A stretch of 64,000 bases of DNA from an uncultured Roseicyclus sp. (GCA_947500415.1 CANMRT010000003.1:614008-678007), one strand, 5' to 3'. Counted from the first letter of the stretch, positions 32,242 to 42,448 are shown. The notes: generated by a model not told the origin, from the letters alone. Made by a program: numbers and translations.

Positions 32242-33966
32242 CTAGATCGGCAGGCCGACCACGAAGCGCGCCCCAAGCGGTTCGGACGTCACATCTGCCT
32301 CGGTCGGGCGGATGTTCTCAGCCCAGATCACGCCACCATGGGCTTCGATAATTTGCTTAGAGATCGCAAGGCCGAGGCCAGAGTGGTTGCCGAATTGCTG
32401 CACAGGACGTTCCGAATAGAAGCGGTTGAAAACCTTGGTCAGCGCCTCTTCAGGGATACCAGGGCCAGTATCTTCTACCACGATCAGCACACGATTTTCG
32501 CGCTGTCGGGTCCAAAGTCGCACAGCGTCGCCCTCTTCGCAGAAGGATATGGCATTGCCAATCAGGTTCACGAACACTTGCGCCAGTCGTCCTTCCAAAC
32601 CGGCGATGTGGATGGATCGATCAGGCAAGTCCGTGATGAACTCGACACCCATCTTGCTCGCCTCTTCCGCATGGTAGTGGCTGATGTTGTCCAACGTGCG
32701 GACGAGGTCGAATTCTTCTTCCTCCTCCTTCACCAGTTCACTGTCGAGCCGCGAGGCATTGGAGATGTCGCTGACAAGCCGGTCAAGCCGCTGCACATCG
32801 TGTTCAATAACTTCAACCAGCCGCGCGCGTTGTTCATCGGTGCGGGCGACATTCAGTGTGCCAACGGCAGACCGCAGCGAAGCGAGCGGATTTTTGATCT
32901 CATGGCTGACGTCAGCCGCAAATTGTTCGTTGCTGTCGATCCGGTCGTAGAGTGCAGCGACCATGCCCCTTAGGGCGCCAGAAAGGCGGCCAATTTCATC
33001 GGGCCGGCCGGTCAGATCCGGGATGCGCACCCGCGTTGGCGACATCTTGCGCGCGTTCTTGTCACGGCCCAACTCGGCCGCAGCGGACAAGTCGGCCAGC
33101 GGGTTCGCGATGGTCGAGGCCAAAACCAAAGAAAGGGCAATCGATACGATCAGCGCCACAACAAACATCTGAAGCAATTGCTCCTGCTCCACACGAACAA
33201 GCTGGTCAATTTCGCCGGCAGCGGTCGTCACAACGATCACACCAATTGGACCGCCCGCAGCGTCAATCGGCGTGGCGGCGGCAAAGATCGTCCCCGTCGC
33301 ATCCTGACCGCGTTGCAACACAGTGGCGCCACCAAGGGCCGCTTCGACCATAGTGGCATGCGCCTCCGGGCCGCTTGCCGCAACGTTTGGCGGGTCATTC
33401 CGTCCCAAAATGCCCGAAAGGCCATTCCAAATCGAAATCAGGAAATCGGTGATCAGCAGCGTCTCGCTTGCTTGCGGATCAAGGCCGCGCACGGGCCGCG
33501 CCGCACTGCGGGCAATATCTTGCGTAGAGGTGACCGGAATGCCGTCAGCTGTGAACACGAAGATATCCACGCCTTCGGTGAGGCCGATGCGCGACAACAC
33601 CTCTTCCGCGTCGATGCCGTCTCCGGTGACAAGATTGGCGGGGGCAGCTTCTGGCAGGTTCGCTTCGAACACATCCGCAATCAGCTGTGCTTCCACAGCA
33701 AGCCCACGTTCCCGCTGCACGACAAGGCTGTCACGGAACGGATTCAACCAAAGGAACCCGATCCCGAGGATCAGGATCGCGAGCAGGTTGAACAGGATGA
33801 TTTTGCGCGCAAGCGGAGAGGAATTCAGCGAGATCAGGGACCGGCGCGCACGCGCGGCCCTAAGCTCGCTTTCCAGGTTCGCCTGCGGGCGATCCCAATC
33901 CTCACCCAACACAATGTCCGCCCGCTCAGCGGCGCGGCGGTTGGTCATCGAGACGTCGGCTGGCAC
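32242..33966 (-). CDS. chvG: Sensor histidine kinase ChvG
   Basis: 574 residues from GTG 33966 (ATG 33948 possible). Transmembrane helices about 55-75 and 265-287 bracket a periplasmic sensor of some 190 residues; a HAMP region, H-box FAADVSHEIKNPLASL with His355, and the N and G boxes (NLIGNAISF, DTGPGIPEE, GLGLAISK) follow. ChvG/ExoS kinases respond to acid or envelope stress and phosphorylate ChvI. Just downstream of chvI. Confidence 0.95.
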   Translation of the reverse strand: MPADVSMTNRRAAERADIVLGEDWDRPQANLESELRAARARRSLISLNSSPLARKIILFNLLAILILGIGFLWLNPFRDSLVVQRERGLAVEAQLIADVFEANLPEAAPANLVTGDGIDAEEVLSRIGLTEGVDIFVFTADGIPVTSTQDIARSAARPVRGLDPQASETLLITDFLISIWNGLSGILGRNDPPNVAASGPEAHATMVEAALGGATVLQRGQDATGTIFAAATPIDAAGGPIGVIVVTTAAGEIDQLVRVEQEQLLQMFVVALIVSIALSLVLASTIANPLADLSAAAELGRDKNARKMSPTRVRIPDLTGRPDEIGRLSGALRGMVAALYDRIDSNEQFAADVSHEIKNPLASLRSAVGTLNVARTDEQRARLVEVIEHDVQRLDRLVSDISNASRLDSELVKEEEEEFDLVRTLDNISHYHAEEASKMGVEFITDLPDRSIHIAGLEGRLAQVFVNLIGNAISFCEEGDAVRLWTRQRENRVLIVVEDTGPGIPEEALTKVFNRFYSERPVQQFGNHSGLGLAISKQIIEAHGGVIWAENIRPTEADVTSEPLGARFVVGLPI

Positions 33967-33975
33967 GGGCGGCCC

Positions 33976-34677
33976 CTATTCTTCGTTGTAGCGGTAACCG
34001 ATGCCGTAGAGTGTCTCGATCGCGGAGAACTCATCATCGACCGAGCGCATCTTCTTGCGCAGGCGCTTGATGTGGCTGTCGATGGTGCGGTCGTCGACAT
34101 AGACTTGCTCATCATAGGCCACGTCCATCAGCTGATCTCGCGACTTCACGAAGCCGGGCCGTTGGGCCAGCGCTTGAAGCAAAAGGAACTCTGTGACCGT
34201 CAGGGTCACATCGCGGCCTTTCCACGTCACGGCATGCCGCAGCGGATCCATCTGAAGATCGCCGCGGTCCAGAACCGTGCTTTCCTCGGGCGCGCCAGTG
34301 GCATCGGATGCGATGGCATCCTGTCGGCGCAGGATGGAACGGATACGTTCGACCAGAAGACGTTGCGAGAACGGCTTCTTCACATAGTCGTCCGCGCCCA
34401 TGCGCAGGCCCATCAGCTCGTCGATCTCATCGTCTTTCGACGTCAGGAAGATCACGGGCATCTGGGATTTCTGCCGCAGGCGCTGGAGCAAATCCATGCC
34501 ATCCATGCGCGGCATCTTGATGTCGAAGACACCCAGATCCGGCAATTTGCGGTTGAAGGCGTCCAGTGCGGACTGCCCATCATTGTATGTTTCTACGTCA
34601 AAACCCTCTGCCTCAAGGGTCATCGACACAGACGTCAGGATATTCCTGTCGTCATCGACAAGTGCGATGCGGGCCAT
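33976..34677 (-). CDS. chvI: Response regulator ChvI
   Basis: 233 residues from ATG 34677 (GAGGAC upstream). Receiver domain [14 protein letters not shown] with the phospho-acceptor Asp52 in [11 protein letters not shown], and a C-terminal OmpR/PhoB winged helix ending [14 protein letters not shown]...TLYGIGYRY. Partner of ChvG. Divergent from pckA, as in rhizobia; the shared promoter region contains TTGCGCTAA repeats. Confidence 0.96.
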   Translation of the reverse strand: MARIALVDDDRNILTSVSMTLEAEGFDVETYNDGQSALDAFNRKLPDLGVFDIKMPRMDGMDLLQRLRQKSQMPVIFLTSKDDEIDELMGLRMGADDYVKKPFSQRLLVERIRSILRRQDAIASDATGAPEESTVLDRGDLQMDPLRHAVTWKGRDVTLTVTEFLLLQALAQRPGFVKSRDQLMDVAYDEQVYVDDRTIDSHIKRLRKKMRSVDDEFSAIETLYGIGYRYNEE

Positions 34678-35048
34678 ATTTTCATGTCCTCGATTACTGC
34701 TCGGTACTGTTATTTTTTCGGGCAGCTTCATGTTTTCCGGTCAGAGAATCAATCGGAAATCTCCGGACCGACTCACCAGCGCGTTCAGAGTGTGGCCATT
34801 TTGTGTTAATGGCCGGTGAAGGAATGTGGCGATAATTGGGCAAATGCCCTTCACTCAGGCAATTTCGGCGGATGCCTGCGCCACGAAATAATATTTCGCA
34901 ATGATTGCGCTAATGGTTGCGCTAACTGTGCGATCCCGTCCTGTTCAGTCTCAAAAACGTCATGTTATAGCTCGGATCAGGGGTCGCGTTTCGGCGTCCC
35001 CGGCAAAAATAGACCTGGGCAAAACCGCCCGACAGGAGCATTCCAGCC
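34678..35048. promoter_or_regulatory. chvI-pckA divergent control region
   Basis: 371 bp with no gene. It contains a CGCAAT-G-ATTGCG inverted repeat (34897-34909) running into two direct copies of TTGCGCTAA (34905-34913 and 34917-34925), 12 bp apart and about 125-150 bp upstream of pckA. Promoters for both chvI and pckA must lie here. The repeats are a good candidate for a transcription-factor site; which factor is unknown. Confidence 0.6.
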
Positions 35049-36644
35049 ATGACCAATGGACGCGTGAACCCCGCACACACGCTTGATCAACAAGGCATCA
35101 CGGGGCTCGGATCGGTCTATTATAACTTGCTGGAACCCGCGTTGATGCAAGCTGCGGTTGAACGCGGCGAGGGCAAAATCGGCCTCGGCGGCACATTCCT
35201 TGTCTCCACCGGCCAATTCACGGGTCGCTCGCCCAACGACAAATTCGTTGTCCGCACCCCATCGGTCGAAGACACGATCTGGTGGGACAACAACGCGCCC
35301 ATGGCGCCCGAAGCCTTCGATCAGCTTCACGCTGATATGCTGGAGCATATGAAGGGCAATGATTACTACGTGCAGGACCTCTACGCCGGTGCTGATCCCG
35401 AACATCGCCTCGACGTGCGCGTCATCAGCGAGCTGGCCTGGCATAACCTCTTCATTCGCCACCTGCTGCGCCGCCCCGACGCGGCTGAGCTGGCGTCCTT
35501 CGTTCCGGAATTCACGATCATCAACTGCCCATCTTTCAAGGCAGACCCGGCACGGCACGGCTGTCGCTCGGAAACCGTGATCGCACTGAACTTCGAAAAG
35601 AAGGTCATCCTGATCGGCAACACCGAATACGCAGGCGAGAACAAGAAGTCGGTTTTCACCCTTCTGAACTACATGCTGCCAGAGAAAGGCGTCATGGCGA
35701 TGCACTGCTCGGCCAACCATGCGATTGGCGATCCGGACGATGCCGCCGTCTTCTTCGGTCTCAGCGGCACTGGCAAAACGACCCTTTCCGCTGACCCATC
35801 CCGCACGCTGATCGGCGATGACGAACACGGCTGGTCCGACGCAGGCACCTTCAATTTTGAGGGCGGATGCTACGCCAAAACGATCAGCCTGCGCGAAGAG
35901 GCCGAGCCTGAGATCTACGCCACCACCCGTAAGTTCGGCACGGTGATCGAGAACATGATCTTCGATGAAGACACGCTGGAGCTGGACTTCGACGACGACA
36001 GCCTGACCGCGAACATGCGCTGCGCCTACCCGCTCGACATGATCTCGAATGCGTCCGGCACCGGAATGGCGGGCCACCCGAAAAACGTCGTCATGCTCAC
36101 CTGTGATGCCTTCGGCGTTCTGCCTCCCATCGCGCGCCTCACCCCGGCTCAGGCCATGTATCACTTCCTTAGCGGCTTCACCTCCAAAGTGGCAGGCACC
36201 GAGCGGGGCGTGACCGAGCCGACGCCCACCTTCTCCACTTGCTTCGGCGCTCCGTTCATGCCGCGCAGGCCAGAAGTCTACGGTGATCTGCTACGGGCCA
36301 AGATCGCAGATCACGGCGCAACGTGCTGGCTGGTGAACACCGGCTGGACAGGCGGGGCTTATGGCACCGGCTCCCGTATGCCGATCAAGGCCACCCGCGC
36401 GCTGCTGACGGCCGCCCTCGACGGCACCCTGAATCGTGGCAAGTTCCGCAAGGACCCGCACTTCGGCTTCGAAGTGCCCGAAACCTGCCCTGGCTGCGAC
36501 GACGACCTGCTCGACCCGCGAGGCACCTGGGCCGATGGCGCAGCCTACGACCGGCAAGCCCAGATGCTGGTCCAGATGTTCGCTGACAACTTCGGCCAAT
36601 ACGTTGCCCACATCGGCGAAGATGTGCGGGCCGCCGCCATCTAA
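35049..36644 (+). CDS. pckA: Phosphoenolpyruvate carboxykinase (ATP)
   Basis: 531 residues. Kinase motif [11 protein letters not shown] near 240, metal site [18 protein letters not shown] and [10 protein letters not shown] are the signatures of the ATP-dependent enzyme. Converts oxaloacetate to phosphoenolpyruvate, the gate to gluconeogenesis from the acids produced by acyl-CoA metabolism. Divergent from chvI; followed by a terminator. Confidence 0.98.
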   Translation: MTNGRVNPAHTLDQQGITGLGSVYYNLLEPALMQAAVERGEGKIGLGGTFLVSTGQFTGRSPNDKFVVRTPSVEDTIWWDNNAPMAPEAFDQLHADMLEHMKGNDYYVQDLYAGADPEHRLDVRVISELAWHNLFIRHLLRRPDAAELASFVPEFTIINCPSFKADPARHGCRSETVIALNFEKKVILIGNTEYAGENKKSVFTLLNYMLPEKGVMAMHCSANHAIGDPDDAAVFFGLSGTGKTTLSADPSRTLIGDDEHGWSDAGTFNFEGGCYAKTISLREEAEPEIYATTRKFGTVIENMIFDEDTLELDFDDDSLTANMRCAYPLDMISNASGTGMAGHPKNVVMLTCDAFGVLPPIARLTPAQAMYHFLSGFTSKVAGTERGVTEPTPTFSTCFGAPFMPRRPEVYGDLLRAKIADHGATCWLVNTGWTGGAYGTGSRMPIKATRALLTAALDGTLNRGKFRKDPHFGFEVPETCPGCDDDLLDPRGTWADGAAYDRQAQMLVQMFADNFGQYVAHIGEDVRAAAI

Positions 36645-36675
36645 GGCCGCATAGTCATTCCCTACCTTGAGAACC

Positions 36676-36716
36676 AGGGGCTGGTGGTTATCTATCCACC
36701 AGCCCCTTTTGTTTTG
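36676..36716 (+). terminator. Intrinsic terminator after pckA
   Basis: A perfect 12-bp AGGGGCTGGTGG/CCACCAGCCCCT stem, 8-nt loop, followed by TTTTGTTTTG. Confidence 0.95.
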
Positions 36717-36728
36717 CCCGGAGCCCCG

Positions 36729-37280
36729 ATGTTCGCTCGCGTTTTTCTTGCCCTCCTCTGTGCCATCCTACCCTTCGCCGCCCTCGCACAATCAGACACC
36801 GCCAACCCCCGCGTCGGCGCTGGCATGGGAGAGTTGATTTACGGCATCTACTGCGCGCAAGAGCCCGAGCGGCGCGACCCGGCCCCCGACACCGCTTCCG
36901 GCCACCTCAACATCGTGCCCCTGATCCCCGACTTCCAATTCCGCCAGAAACTCGTCCCGGCAGAAATTGGCATCGGCTTTGGTGTTCTGGCCACGGCGGC
37001 AGATGGCACATTTCATGACTCCGTGACCGTGACCGTCACCCATCCGCCCTATCCAGACAGCGGGGTCGAAGTGGAACGTTGGATCACAGATGTGGACGCC
37101 TTGGGCCCGAGCCTGATGGGCTTCAGTTTTGACACGCCCAATGAATTGCTTCTTGGGGAGTGGACTTTTTCGGCCCACACGTTCGACGGAGAGGAGCTCT
37201 TTCACATCGCCTTCGAAGTTGTGCAGCCGGAACTCATGCCGCAAGTCATAAGCACTTGCTTCAGCTCATTCATGAGCTGA
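36729..37280 (+). CDS. DUF3859 family exported protein
   Basis: 183 residues from ATG 36729, with a signal peptide (about 1-20, ALAQ). The mature part fits DUF3859: IPDFQFRQKLVPAEIGIGFG (split), HPPYPDSG, FSFDTPNELLLGEWTF. A single beta-sandwich-like domain of unknown function. Begins just after the pckA terminator, so it must have its own promoter. Confidence 0.85.
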   Translation: MFARVFLALLCAILPFAALAQSDTANPRVGAGMGELIYGIYCAQEPERRDPAPDTASGHLNIVPLIPDFQFRQKLVPAEIGIGFGVLATAADGTFHDSVTVTVTHPPYPDSGVEVERWITDVDALGPSLMGFSFDTPNELLLGEWTFSAHTFDGEELFHIAFEVVQPELMPQVISTCFSSFMS

Positions 37281-37395
37281 GATCCTCAACCGCTCCTCGG
37301 GTCTTTCCCTCAGGTCGGCCCCTCCTCGCAGCTGAGCAAAGTCTCCGGTGCCTCGCCCTCTCGCCCGTGGCGACCGCGCAAGCGAACGGAATCCC

Positions 37396-38169
37396 TCAGC
37401 CAAACATGCCGCGCCGGATCAGGTTCACTCCGGCAATGACCAGAACCACCAGAATGATCTTGCGGATCCGCTCCGCATCTAGTTGGTCACCAATCATGAA
37501 ACCGATCTTCATCCCAATGAAGGTTGGGATCAGCAGCAACGCTGAAAACAGGAAGGTCGTGCCAGTCAGCACTCCAGACTGTACATGCCCCGCAACCAAT
37601 GCCACCGCACCGATCGAATAGATCACACCCTGCACCAACATCTGGCGGGCCTTGGGCGTCTCCAACGCCATCAGATACATCACCGTAGGCGGGCCCCAGC
37701 TGCCGGTGATGCCGCCCGTGATCCCTGCAATGCCACCGATCACCCATTCCGCCGCGCGCCTGCGATGGGGCGGGATCGTCATGCGCCAACCAAAAAGCTG
37801 CACCAATGACAGCCCCACAACCGGCACACCGAGGATCAGGTAGAACGCCCTCTGCGGCAGCAGCACAACCACCTGCGCCATGATCAGGATCACCACGCAA
37901 ACCATGAAAATGAACCGCCAATGCTCCCCAATGGCATCTTTGATGTCGGGCACCGGGTGCCGCGCGGCCTGCAACAGGTTGGAGAACAGCGCCGGCAGGA
38001 TCACACCAGCCAGCGCCAGCAGCGGGTCCACAACCAACGACAAACCCGATACGATGATCAACGGCAAGGCAAAGCCGATGGCGCCTTTCACAAGGCCCGC
38101 AAGCAGGGTCACGCTCAGCACCACTCCAAAGGCCCAAAGCGGCATCAAATCCATGAAGTCCGAGAACAT
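37396..38169 (-). CDS. TauE/SafE family membrane transporter
   Basis: 257 residues, about eight transmembrane helices. The duplicated family motif appears as AGLVKGAIGFALPL and GGITGSWGPPTVMYL. Members export sulfite, sulfoacetate or other organosulfur anions; the substrate here is not shown. AAAGGTCGC upstream of ATG 38169. Divergent from mcd. Confidence 0.93.
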   Translation of the reverse strand: MFSDFMDLMPLWAFGVVLSVTLLAGLVKGAIGFALPLIIVSGLSLVVDPLLALAGVILPALFSNLLQAARHPVPDIKDAIGEHWRFIFMVCVVILIMAQVVVLLPQRAFYLILGVPVVGLSLVQLFGWRMTIPPHRRRAAEWVIGGIAGITGGITGSWGPPTVMYLMALETPKARQMLVQGVIYSIGAVALVAGHVQSGVLTGTTFLFSALLLIPTFIGMKIGFMIGDQLDAERIRKIILVVLVIAGVNLIRRGMFG

Positions 38170-38197
38170 GCGACCTTTCTACGCCCGCCCCGTTCCG

Positions 38198-38277
38198 GCT
38201 GCACCTGCAAATCCCCTGCGACATATTCATGCGCATTACGACGCATTGCAGCATTTATGTTGCGCTGCACCTGCAAA
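38198..38277. repeat. 14-bp direct repeat upstream of mcd
   Basis: GCTGCACCTGCAAA occurs identically at 38198-38211 and 38264-38277, 66 bp apart, in the region between the divergent TauE gene and mcd. Each copy contains TGCA twice. Spacing of about six helical turns suits a regulator bound at two sites. TGCAAA-type motifs are known for ScfR-family regulators of acyl-CoA pathways; the link is inference. Confidence 0.6.
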
Positions 38278-38342
38278 CAAACTAGGTCTCCCTGAACGGC
38301 AAATTTGCCCTGATACGCCCATGCGACCGAAAGGATGCTATC

Positions 38343-40028
38343 ATGCCCCGTGACGCACATATCGGAACTGAAACAGACGTGATTCTTCCTGAACTCCTGT
38401 CGCTCACTGGCGCTGCCGTCGCCCCTGCCGAGGCTCTGCTAGACGCCGCGAAAACCCGTGTGCGTGAAACCGTGTCCGACGGGGATCGTGTCTCAGGCGC
38501 CCTGCTTGAACAGAACCAAACCGCCGCCCACGGCCTCGCCTGGCTTGCGACATACGTCGAAGCCCTGCGCCAGATGCACAAATGGGCGGAACGGTTAGAG
38601 GCAGACGGCAAATTTGGCGAGGTTGAGCAGCTGATCCTGCAAATCACCTTCGGCGAATACCTCTGGCAGATGTATGGCGGCCTGCAGATGAACCAGGGCG
38701 AAATGCTGCGCCCGCAAGACATGGGCCTGACCCAGGACGACCAGCGCGCCATGATGGACGACGCCGTCATGACCCTGACCCAGGGCGGCAACACACAAAA
38801 CGCGCGCGCCCGTCTGGTCGAGCTGATGCGCGAACGCTCTGCCGAGATCACTGTGGGCAACCCCGGCCTTGATGATGAGCTGGAGATGATCCGCGAGCAA
38901 TTCCGCCGCTACTCCGTCGACCGCGTAATCCCGGATGCCCACGAATGGCACCTCAAGGACGAACTCATCCCGATGGACATCATCGAAGAGCTCGCCGAAA
39001 TGGGAGTTTTCGGCCTGACCATCCCAGAAGAGTTCGGCGGCTTTGGCCTCAGCAAAGCCTCCATGTGCGTCGTCTCCGAAGAACTCTCCCGTGGCTATAT
39101 TGGCGTGGGCTCCCTCGGGACGCGTAGCGAAATCGCCGCCGAACTGATCCTCGCTGGCGGCACCGATGAACAAAAGGCCAAATGGCTCCCCGGCCTCGCC
39201 TCCGGTGAGATCCTACCCACCGCTGTTTTCACCGAACCCAACACCGGTTCCGACCTTGGTTCGCTCCGCACAAAGGCCACGCAGGACGAAAACGGCGATT
39301 GGATCATCAACGGCAACAAGACGTGGATCACCCACGCCGCCCGCACCCATGTGATGACCGTCCTGGCCCGCACAGTGCCCGACACAGACAACTACAAAGG
39401 CCTGTCGATGTTCCTCGCCGAAAAGACCCCCGGCACCGATGAGGCGCCCTGGCAGGACGCGGGCATTTCGGGCGGTGAGATCGAAGTACTCGGCTACCGC
39501 GGCATGAAGGAATACACGGTCAACTTCGACGACTTCAAAGTGAAGGGTGAAAACCTTCTGGGCGGCGAAGAGGGTCAAGGCTTCAAGCAATTGATGCAGA
39601 CCTTCGAATCCGCCCGCATCCAAACCGCCGCCCGCGCCGTTGGCGTGGCCTGCTCTGCACTCGACGCTGGCATGGCCTACGCAGAAGACCGTAAGCAATT
39701 CGGCAAGGCCCTGATCGAATTTCCCCGCGTTTCTGGCAAACTCGCCATGATGGCGGTGGAGATCATGGTTGCACGTCAGCTCACCTATTTCTCCGCGTGG
39801 GAGAAAGACAACGACCGCCGCTGTGATGTGGAGGCCGGGATGGCCAAACTCCTAGGGGCGCGCGTGGCATGGGCTTGCGCCGACAACGCGCTGCAAATCC
39901 ACGGTGGCAACGGCTTCGCGCTAGAATACGGTATCAGCCGCATCCTGTGTGACGCCCGCATCCTGAATATTTTCGAAGGGGCTGCGGAGATTCAGGCCCA
40001 GGTTATCGCACGCCGCATTCTGGGTTAA
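38343..40028 (+). CDS. mcd: (2S)-methylsuccinyl-CoA dehydrogenase
   Basis: 561 residues: an acyl-CoA dehydrogenase (about 170-561) with a roughly 165-residue helical N-terminal extension. This length and extension are the mark of Mcd of the ethylmalonyl-CoA pathway rather than ordinary acyl-CoA dehydrogenases of about 390 residues. Motifs include TAVFTEPNTGSDLGSL, TWITHAARTHVMTVLAR and the C-terminal QIHGGNGFALEYGISRI. Converts methylsuccinyl-CoA to mesaconyl-CoA and passes electrons to ETF (etfBA in this window). AAAGGATG upstream. Close homologues are often annotated only as acyl-CoA dehydrogenase. Confidence 0.9.
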   Translation: MPRDAHIGTETDVILPELLSLTGAAVAPAEALLDAAKTRVRETVSDGDRVSGALLEQNQTAAHGLAWLATYVEALRQMHKWAERLEADGKFGEVEQLILQITFGEYLWQMYGGLQMNQGEMLRPQDMGLTQDDQRAMMDDAVMTLTQGGNTQNARARLVELMRERSAEITVGNPGLDDELEMIREQFRRYSVDRVIPDAHEWHLKDELIPMDIIEELAEMGVFGLTIPEEFGGFGLSKASMCVVSEELSRGYIGVGSLGTRSEIAAELILAGGTDEQKAKWLPGLASGEILPTAVFTEPNTGSDLGSLRTKATQDENGDWIINGNKTWITHAARTHVMTVLARTVPDTDNYKGLSMFLAEKTPGTDEAPWQDAGISGGEIEVLGYRGMKEYTVNFDDFKVKGENLLGGEEGQGFKQLMQTFESARIQTAARAVGVACSALDAGMAYAEDRKQFGKALIEFPRVSGKLAMMAVEIMVARQLTYFSAWEKDNDRRCDVEAGMAKLLGARVAWACADNALQIHGGNGFALEYGISRILCDARILNIFEGAAEIQAQVIARRILG

Positions 40029-40106
40029 GATTACTTTCTGACAAAAGATGTTGATTTTGTCAGAACGCGACCAATATGCCATGGTGAATTCTCATAGGGG
40101 AACATT

Positions 40107-41105
40107 ATGACAAACACCGTCTTTCTGACCGGCGTCACTGGCTTCATCGCCAAACGCATCGCACTTGATTTGCTGGAGGCCGGGCACACTGTCACCGGCT
40201 CCCTGCGCAGCATGTCCCGCGCGGATGAAGTGCGCGATGCCGTCCGCCCGCACCTAAGCGATCCGTCGGCGTTGGAGCGTCTTTCCTTCACCGAACTCGA
40301 CCTGACGAAAGACGACGGCTGGACCGAAGCGCTGCAAGGCCATGACGTGCTGATGCACACCGCATCTCCCTTCCCGATGTCGCAACCCAAGAACGAAGAA
40401 GACATTATTCGGCCCGCCGTCGATGGCACAATGCGCGCACTCAAAGCCGCCCAAGCGGCGGGTGTGACCCGGGTGATCCTGACATCCTCGGTCGTGGCGA
40501 TTGAGGCGAATGACCTGTCTATTCCCAAAGGCCCGGACCAGTGGACCGACCCCGATCATCCCCGCGCCACGGCTTACTACAAATCCAAAACGCTGGCCGA
40601 GAAAGCCGCTTGGGCTTTCGTCGAAGAGCATCCCGAGATGCAGATGACCACCATCCACCCCTCCCTCGTCCTCGGCGCGCCGCTTGATGGGAACTACGGC
40701 ACCTCGCTGAACCTCATCAAGCGGATCATGGGCGGCAAAGACCCTGCCCTACCGGGTCTGGGCTTCGGCATGGTGGACGTCGCCGACATCTCAGCCATGC
40801 ATATCGCGGCGATGGATCGGCCAGAAAGCGCGGGCAAACGCTACATCGGCTCTGCCGGGTCCATGATGATGCCAGCCATCGCGCAGCATCTGGCCCCGCA
40901 ATACCCCGACCGCAAGATTGCAACACGACAGGCACCGGGCTGGCTTTTGAAAGTCCTGTCGCTCTTCGATCCGGCGGTGAAAGGTATCCTGCCCCAAATC
41001 GGCTACATGCCGGAATTCGATACCTCCGCCACGCAGTCCGACCTCGGCATCACCTTCACGCCCCTTACAACCACCATCGACCGCGCGGCGGCTGCCGTGG
41101 CCTGA
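40107..41105 (+). CDS. NAD-dependent epimerase/dehydratase, aldehyde-reductase-like
   Basis: 332 residues of the extended SDR type. NAD(P)-binding FLTGVTGFIAKRIA (6-19), an arginine-rich RSMSRADEVRD segment that often confers NADPH preference, and the YYKSKTLAE active site. Closest in style to dihydroflavonol-4-reductase/cinnamoyl-CoA reductase-like bacterial aldehyde reductases. Overlaps thpR by one base (TGATG). Confidence 0.9.
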   Translation: MTNTVFLTGVTGFIAKRIALDLLEAGHTVTGSLRSMSRADEVRDAVRPHLSDPSALERLSFTELDLTKDDGWTEALQGHDVLMHTASPFPMSQPKNEEDIIRPAVDGTMRALKAAQAAGVTRVILTSSVVAIEANDLSIPKGPDQWTDPDHPRATAYYKSKTLAEKAAWAFVEEHPEMQMTTIHPSLVLGAPLDGNYGTSLNLIKRIMGGKDPALPGLGFGMVDVADISAMHIAAMDRPESAGKRYIGSAGSMMMPAIAQHLAPQYPDRKIATRQAPGWLLKVLSLFDPAVKGILPQIGYMPEFDTSATQSDLGITFTPLTTTIDRAAAAVA

Positions 41106-41641
41106 TGCGCAGCTTCGTGGCAATGCCGATGGAAGAGGGCGCGATCGCGGCGCTCGTCGCCGCGCAATCTTACCTGCCCTTCGGCAAACCCGTGCCGGAG
41201 GAAAACCTGCACCTGACGCTGGCCTATCTGGGCGAGGTTTCTGAGACCGTTCTTGAAACCCTGCATGACCTGCTGGACAGTGCCCGCCTGCCCGCACCGG
41301 AGATCAGCTTCGGCGCGCTTGGCACTTTTGCAGAGATGGAGCGTGGTCTCGTCTACGCAGAGGTGCATCCAACGCCCGCCTTGACCGCCCTGCAATCGAA
41401 GGTCGCGCAAGTCGCGCGCCAAGCCGGGGCGGACCTGCCCCGCCGCCGCTTTCGGCCCCATGTCACCCTGATGCGCGCCAATCGACAGCCCGTCGGTCCT
41501 GCACGAGACAGGCTCGCCGCCGCGATGGGCCAAAATTGCGACATCCCCGGTTTCACCGCCCGGCGGATGAGCCTCTATCAGTCGACCCTGACGCCCCACG
41601 GCGCTGTGCATGAAGTTATGGCCGACTATCCCCTCGGCTAA
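41105..41641 (+). CDS. thpR: RNA 2',3'-cyclic phosphodiesterase
   Basis: 178 residues. The two HxT catalytic motifs of the 2H phosphoesterase fold are present: HLTLAYLG (about 37) and HVTLMRA (about 120). Opens 2',3'-cyclic phosphates at RNA ends. Coupled to the upstream SDR by TGATG and overlaps the recO 3' end by 26 nt tail to tail. Confidence 0.93.
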   Translation: MRSFVAMPMEEGAIAALVAAQSYLPFGKPVPEENLHLTLAYLGEVSETVLETLHDLLDSARLPAPEISFGALGTFAEMERGLVYAEVHPTPALTALQSKVAQVARQAGADLPRRRFRPHVTLMRANRQPVGPARDRLAAAMGQNCDIPGFTARRMSLYQSTLTPHGAVHEVMADYPLG

Positions 41642-42344
41642 GCAGATCAACCAACCTTTGCCGTGCAGCAGGCAGCGGACGCTCCCCAAGACTCCGCGCG
41701 AGATTTTGGGACAGGAAATGGCCTGTTGTTTTCAAACCCTGCGCAATCTCCGCACTGTCTCCACCAACGCCCCTGAGGACCGGCGGCAACGGCAACAGCC
41801 GGTCCACCCACTCCCCCGCCGCACCACGTGACACAGCACGCCCCGATTTCGGTGACACATACGCCAAGTCCTGCGTGCTGCCCGAAACGGCGCAGGCACT
41901 GAGGTCGAGGCCGAAACCCATCTCTTCCAGCAACGCCATTTCCCACCCCAGATAGGCCTCCGCCCATCTTTCAGCCCCCAAGCCGTCCAACAACGCCAGA
42001 CTGCGCGCATAGAGCGCCGGGTAAGCGGCGCGTTCCGGCAAAGCAAAAGAAAGCAACGCACAGACCGAAGACATGCCCGCAAGCGCGACGCGATCATCCA
42101 TGACCTCCGCCGCGCGGCCCCTCTTCAACTCAACCGTGTAGCTGCCAATGTGATCTGCCAAGCGCGCCTTCCATGTCGCATCCAGCTGCGCGCCAACTTG
42201 CAACAACGGCGCCATTTTGCGCGACGCCCCGCCCCGCACCACGCCCAGATGGCGGCCATGCTCTGCCGTAAATATCTCCACAATCGCCGCGGACTCGCCG
42301 TGGCGGCGCAGTGCAATCAAGATGCCATCGGCTCGCCACTCCAT
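41616..42344 (-). CDS. recO: DNA repair protein RecO
   Basis: 242 residues from ATG 42344 ([17 protein letters not shown], the family's normal start). N-terminal OB fold (about 1-75, [14 protein letters not shown]) and a helical C-terminal domain. The zinc cysteines seen in some RecO proteins are not all present. Works with RecR to load RecA at gaps. The usual end of the rnc-era-recO run, here separated from era by two genes. Confidence 0.95.
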   Translation of the reverse strand: MEWRADGILIALRRHGESAAIVEIFTAEHGRHLGVVRGGASRKMAPLLQVGAQLDATWKARLADHIGSYTVELKRGRAAEVMDDRVALAGMSSVCALLSFALPERAAYPALYARSLALLDGLGAERWAEAYLGWEMALLEEMGFGLDLSACAVSGSTQDLAYVSPKSGRAVSRGAAGEWVDRLLPLPPVLRGVGGDSAEIAQGLKTTGHFLSQNLARSLGERPLPAARQRLVDLLSRGDSRP

Positions 42345-42448
42345 GGGCGCAACTATCCGGCACATGGGTGCTGTTGTCGATCCACACCCTGTGGATAAAA
42401 TTTCGCGTCCCGCTGGAAATGACCCCTTTGGCGTGGCATGGATTGCCC

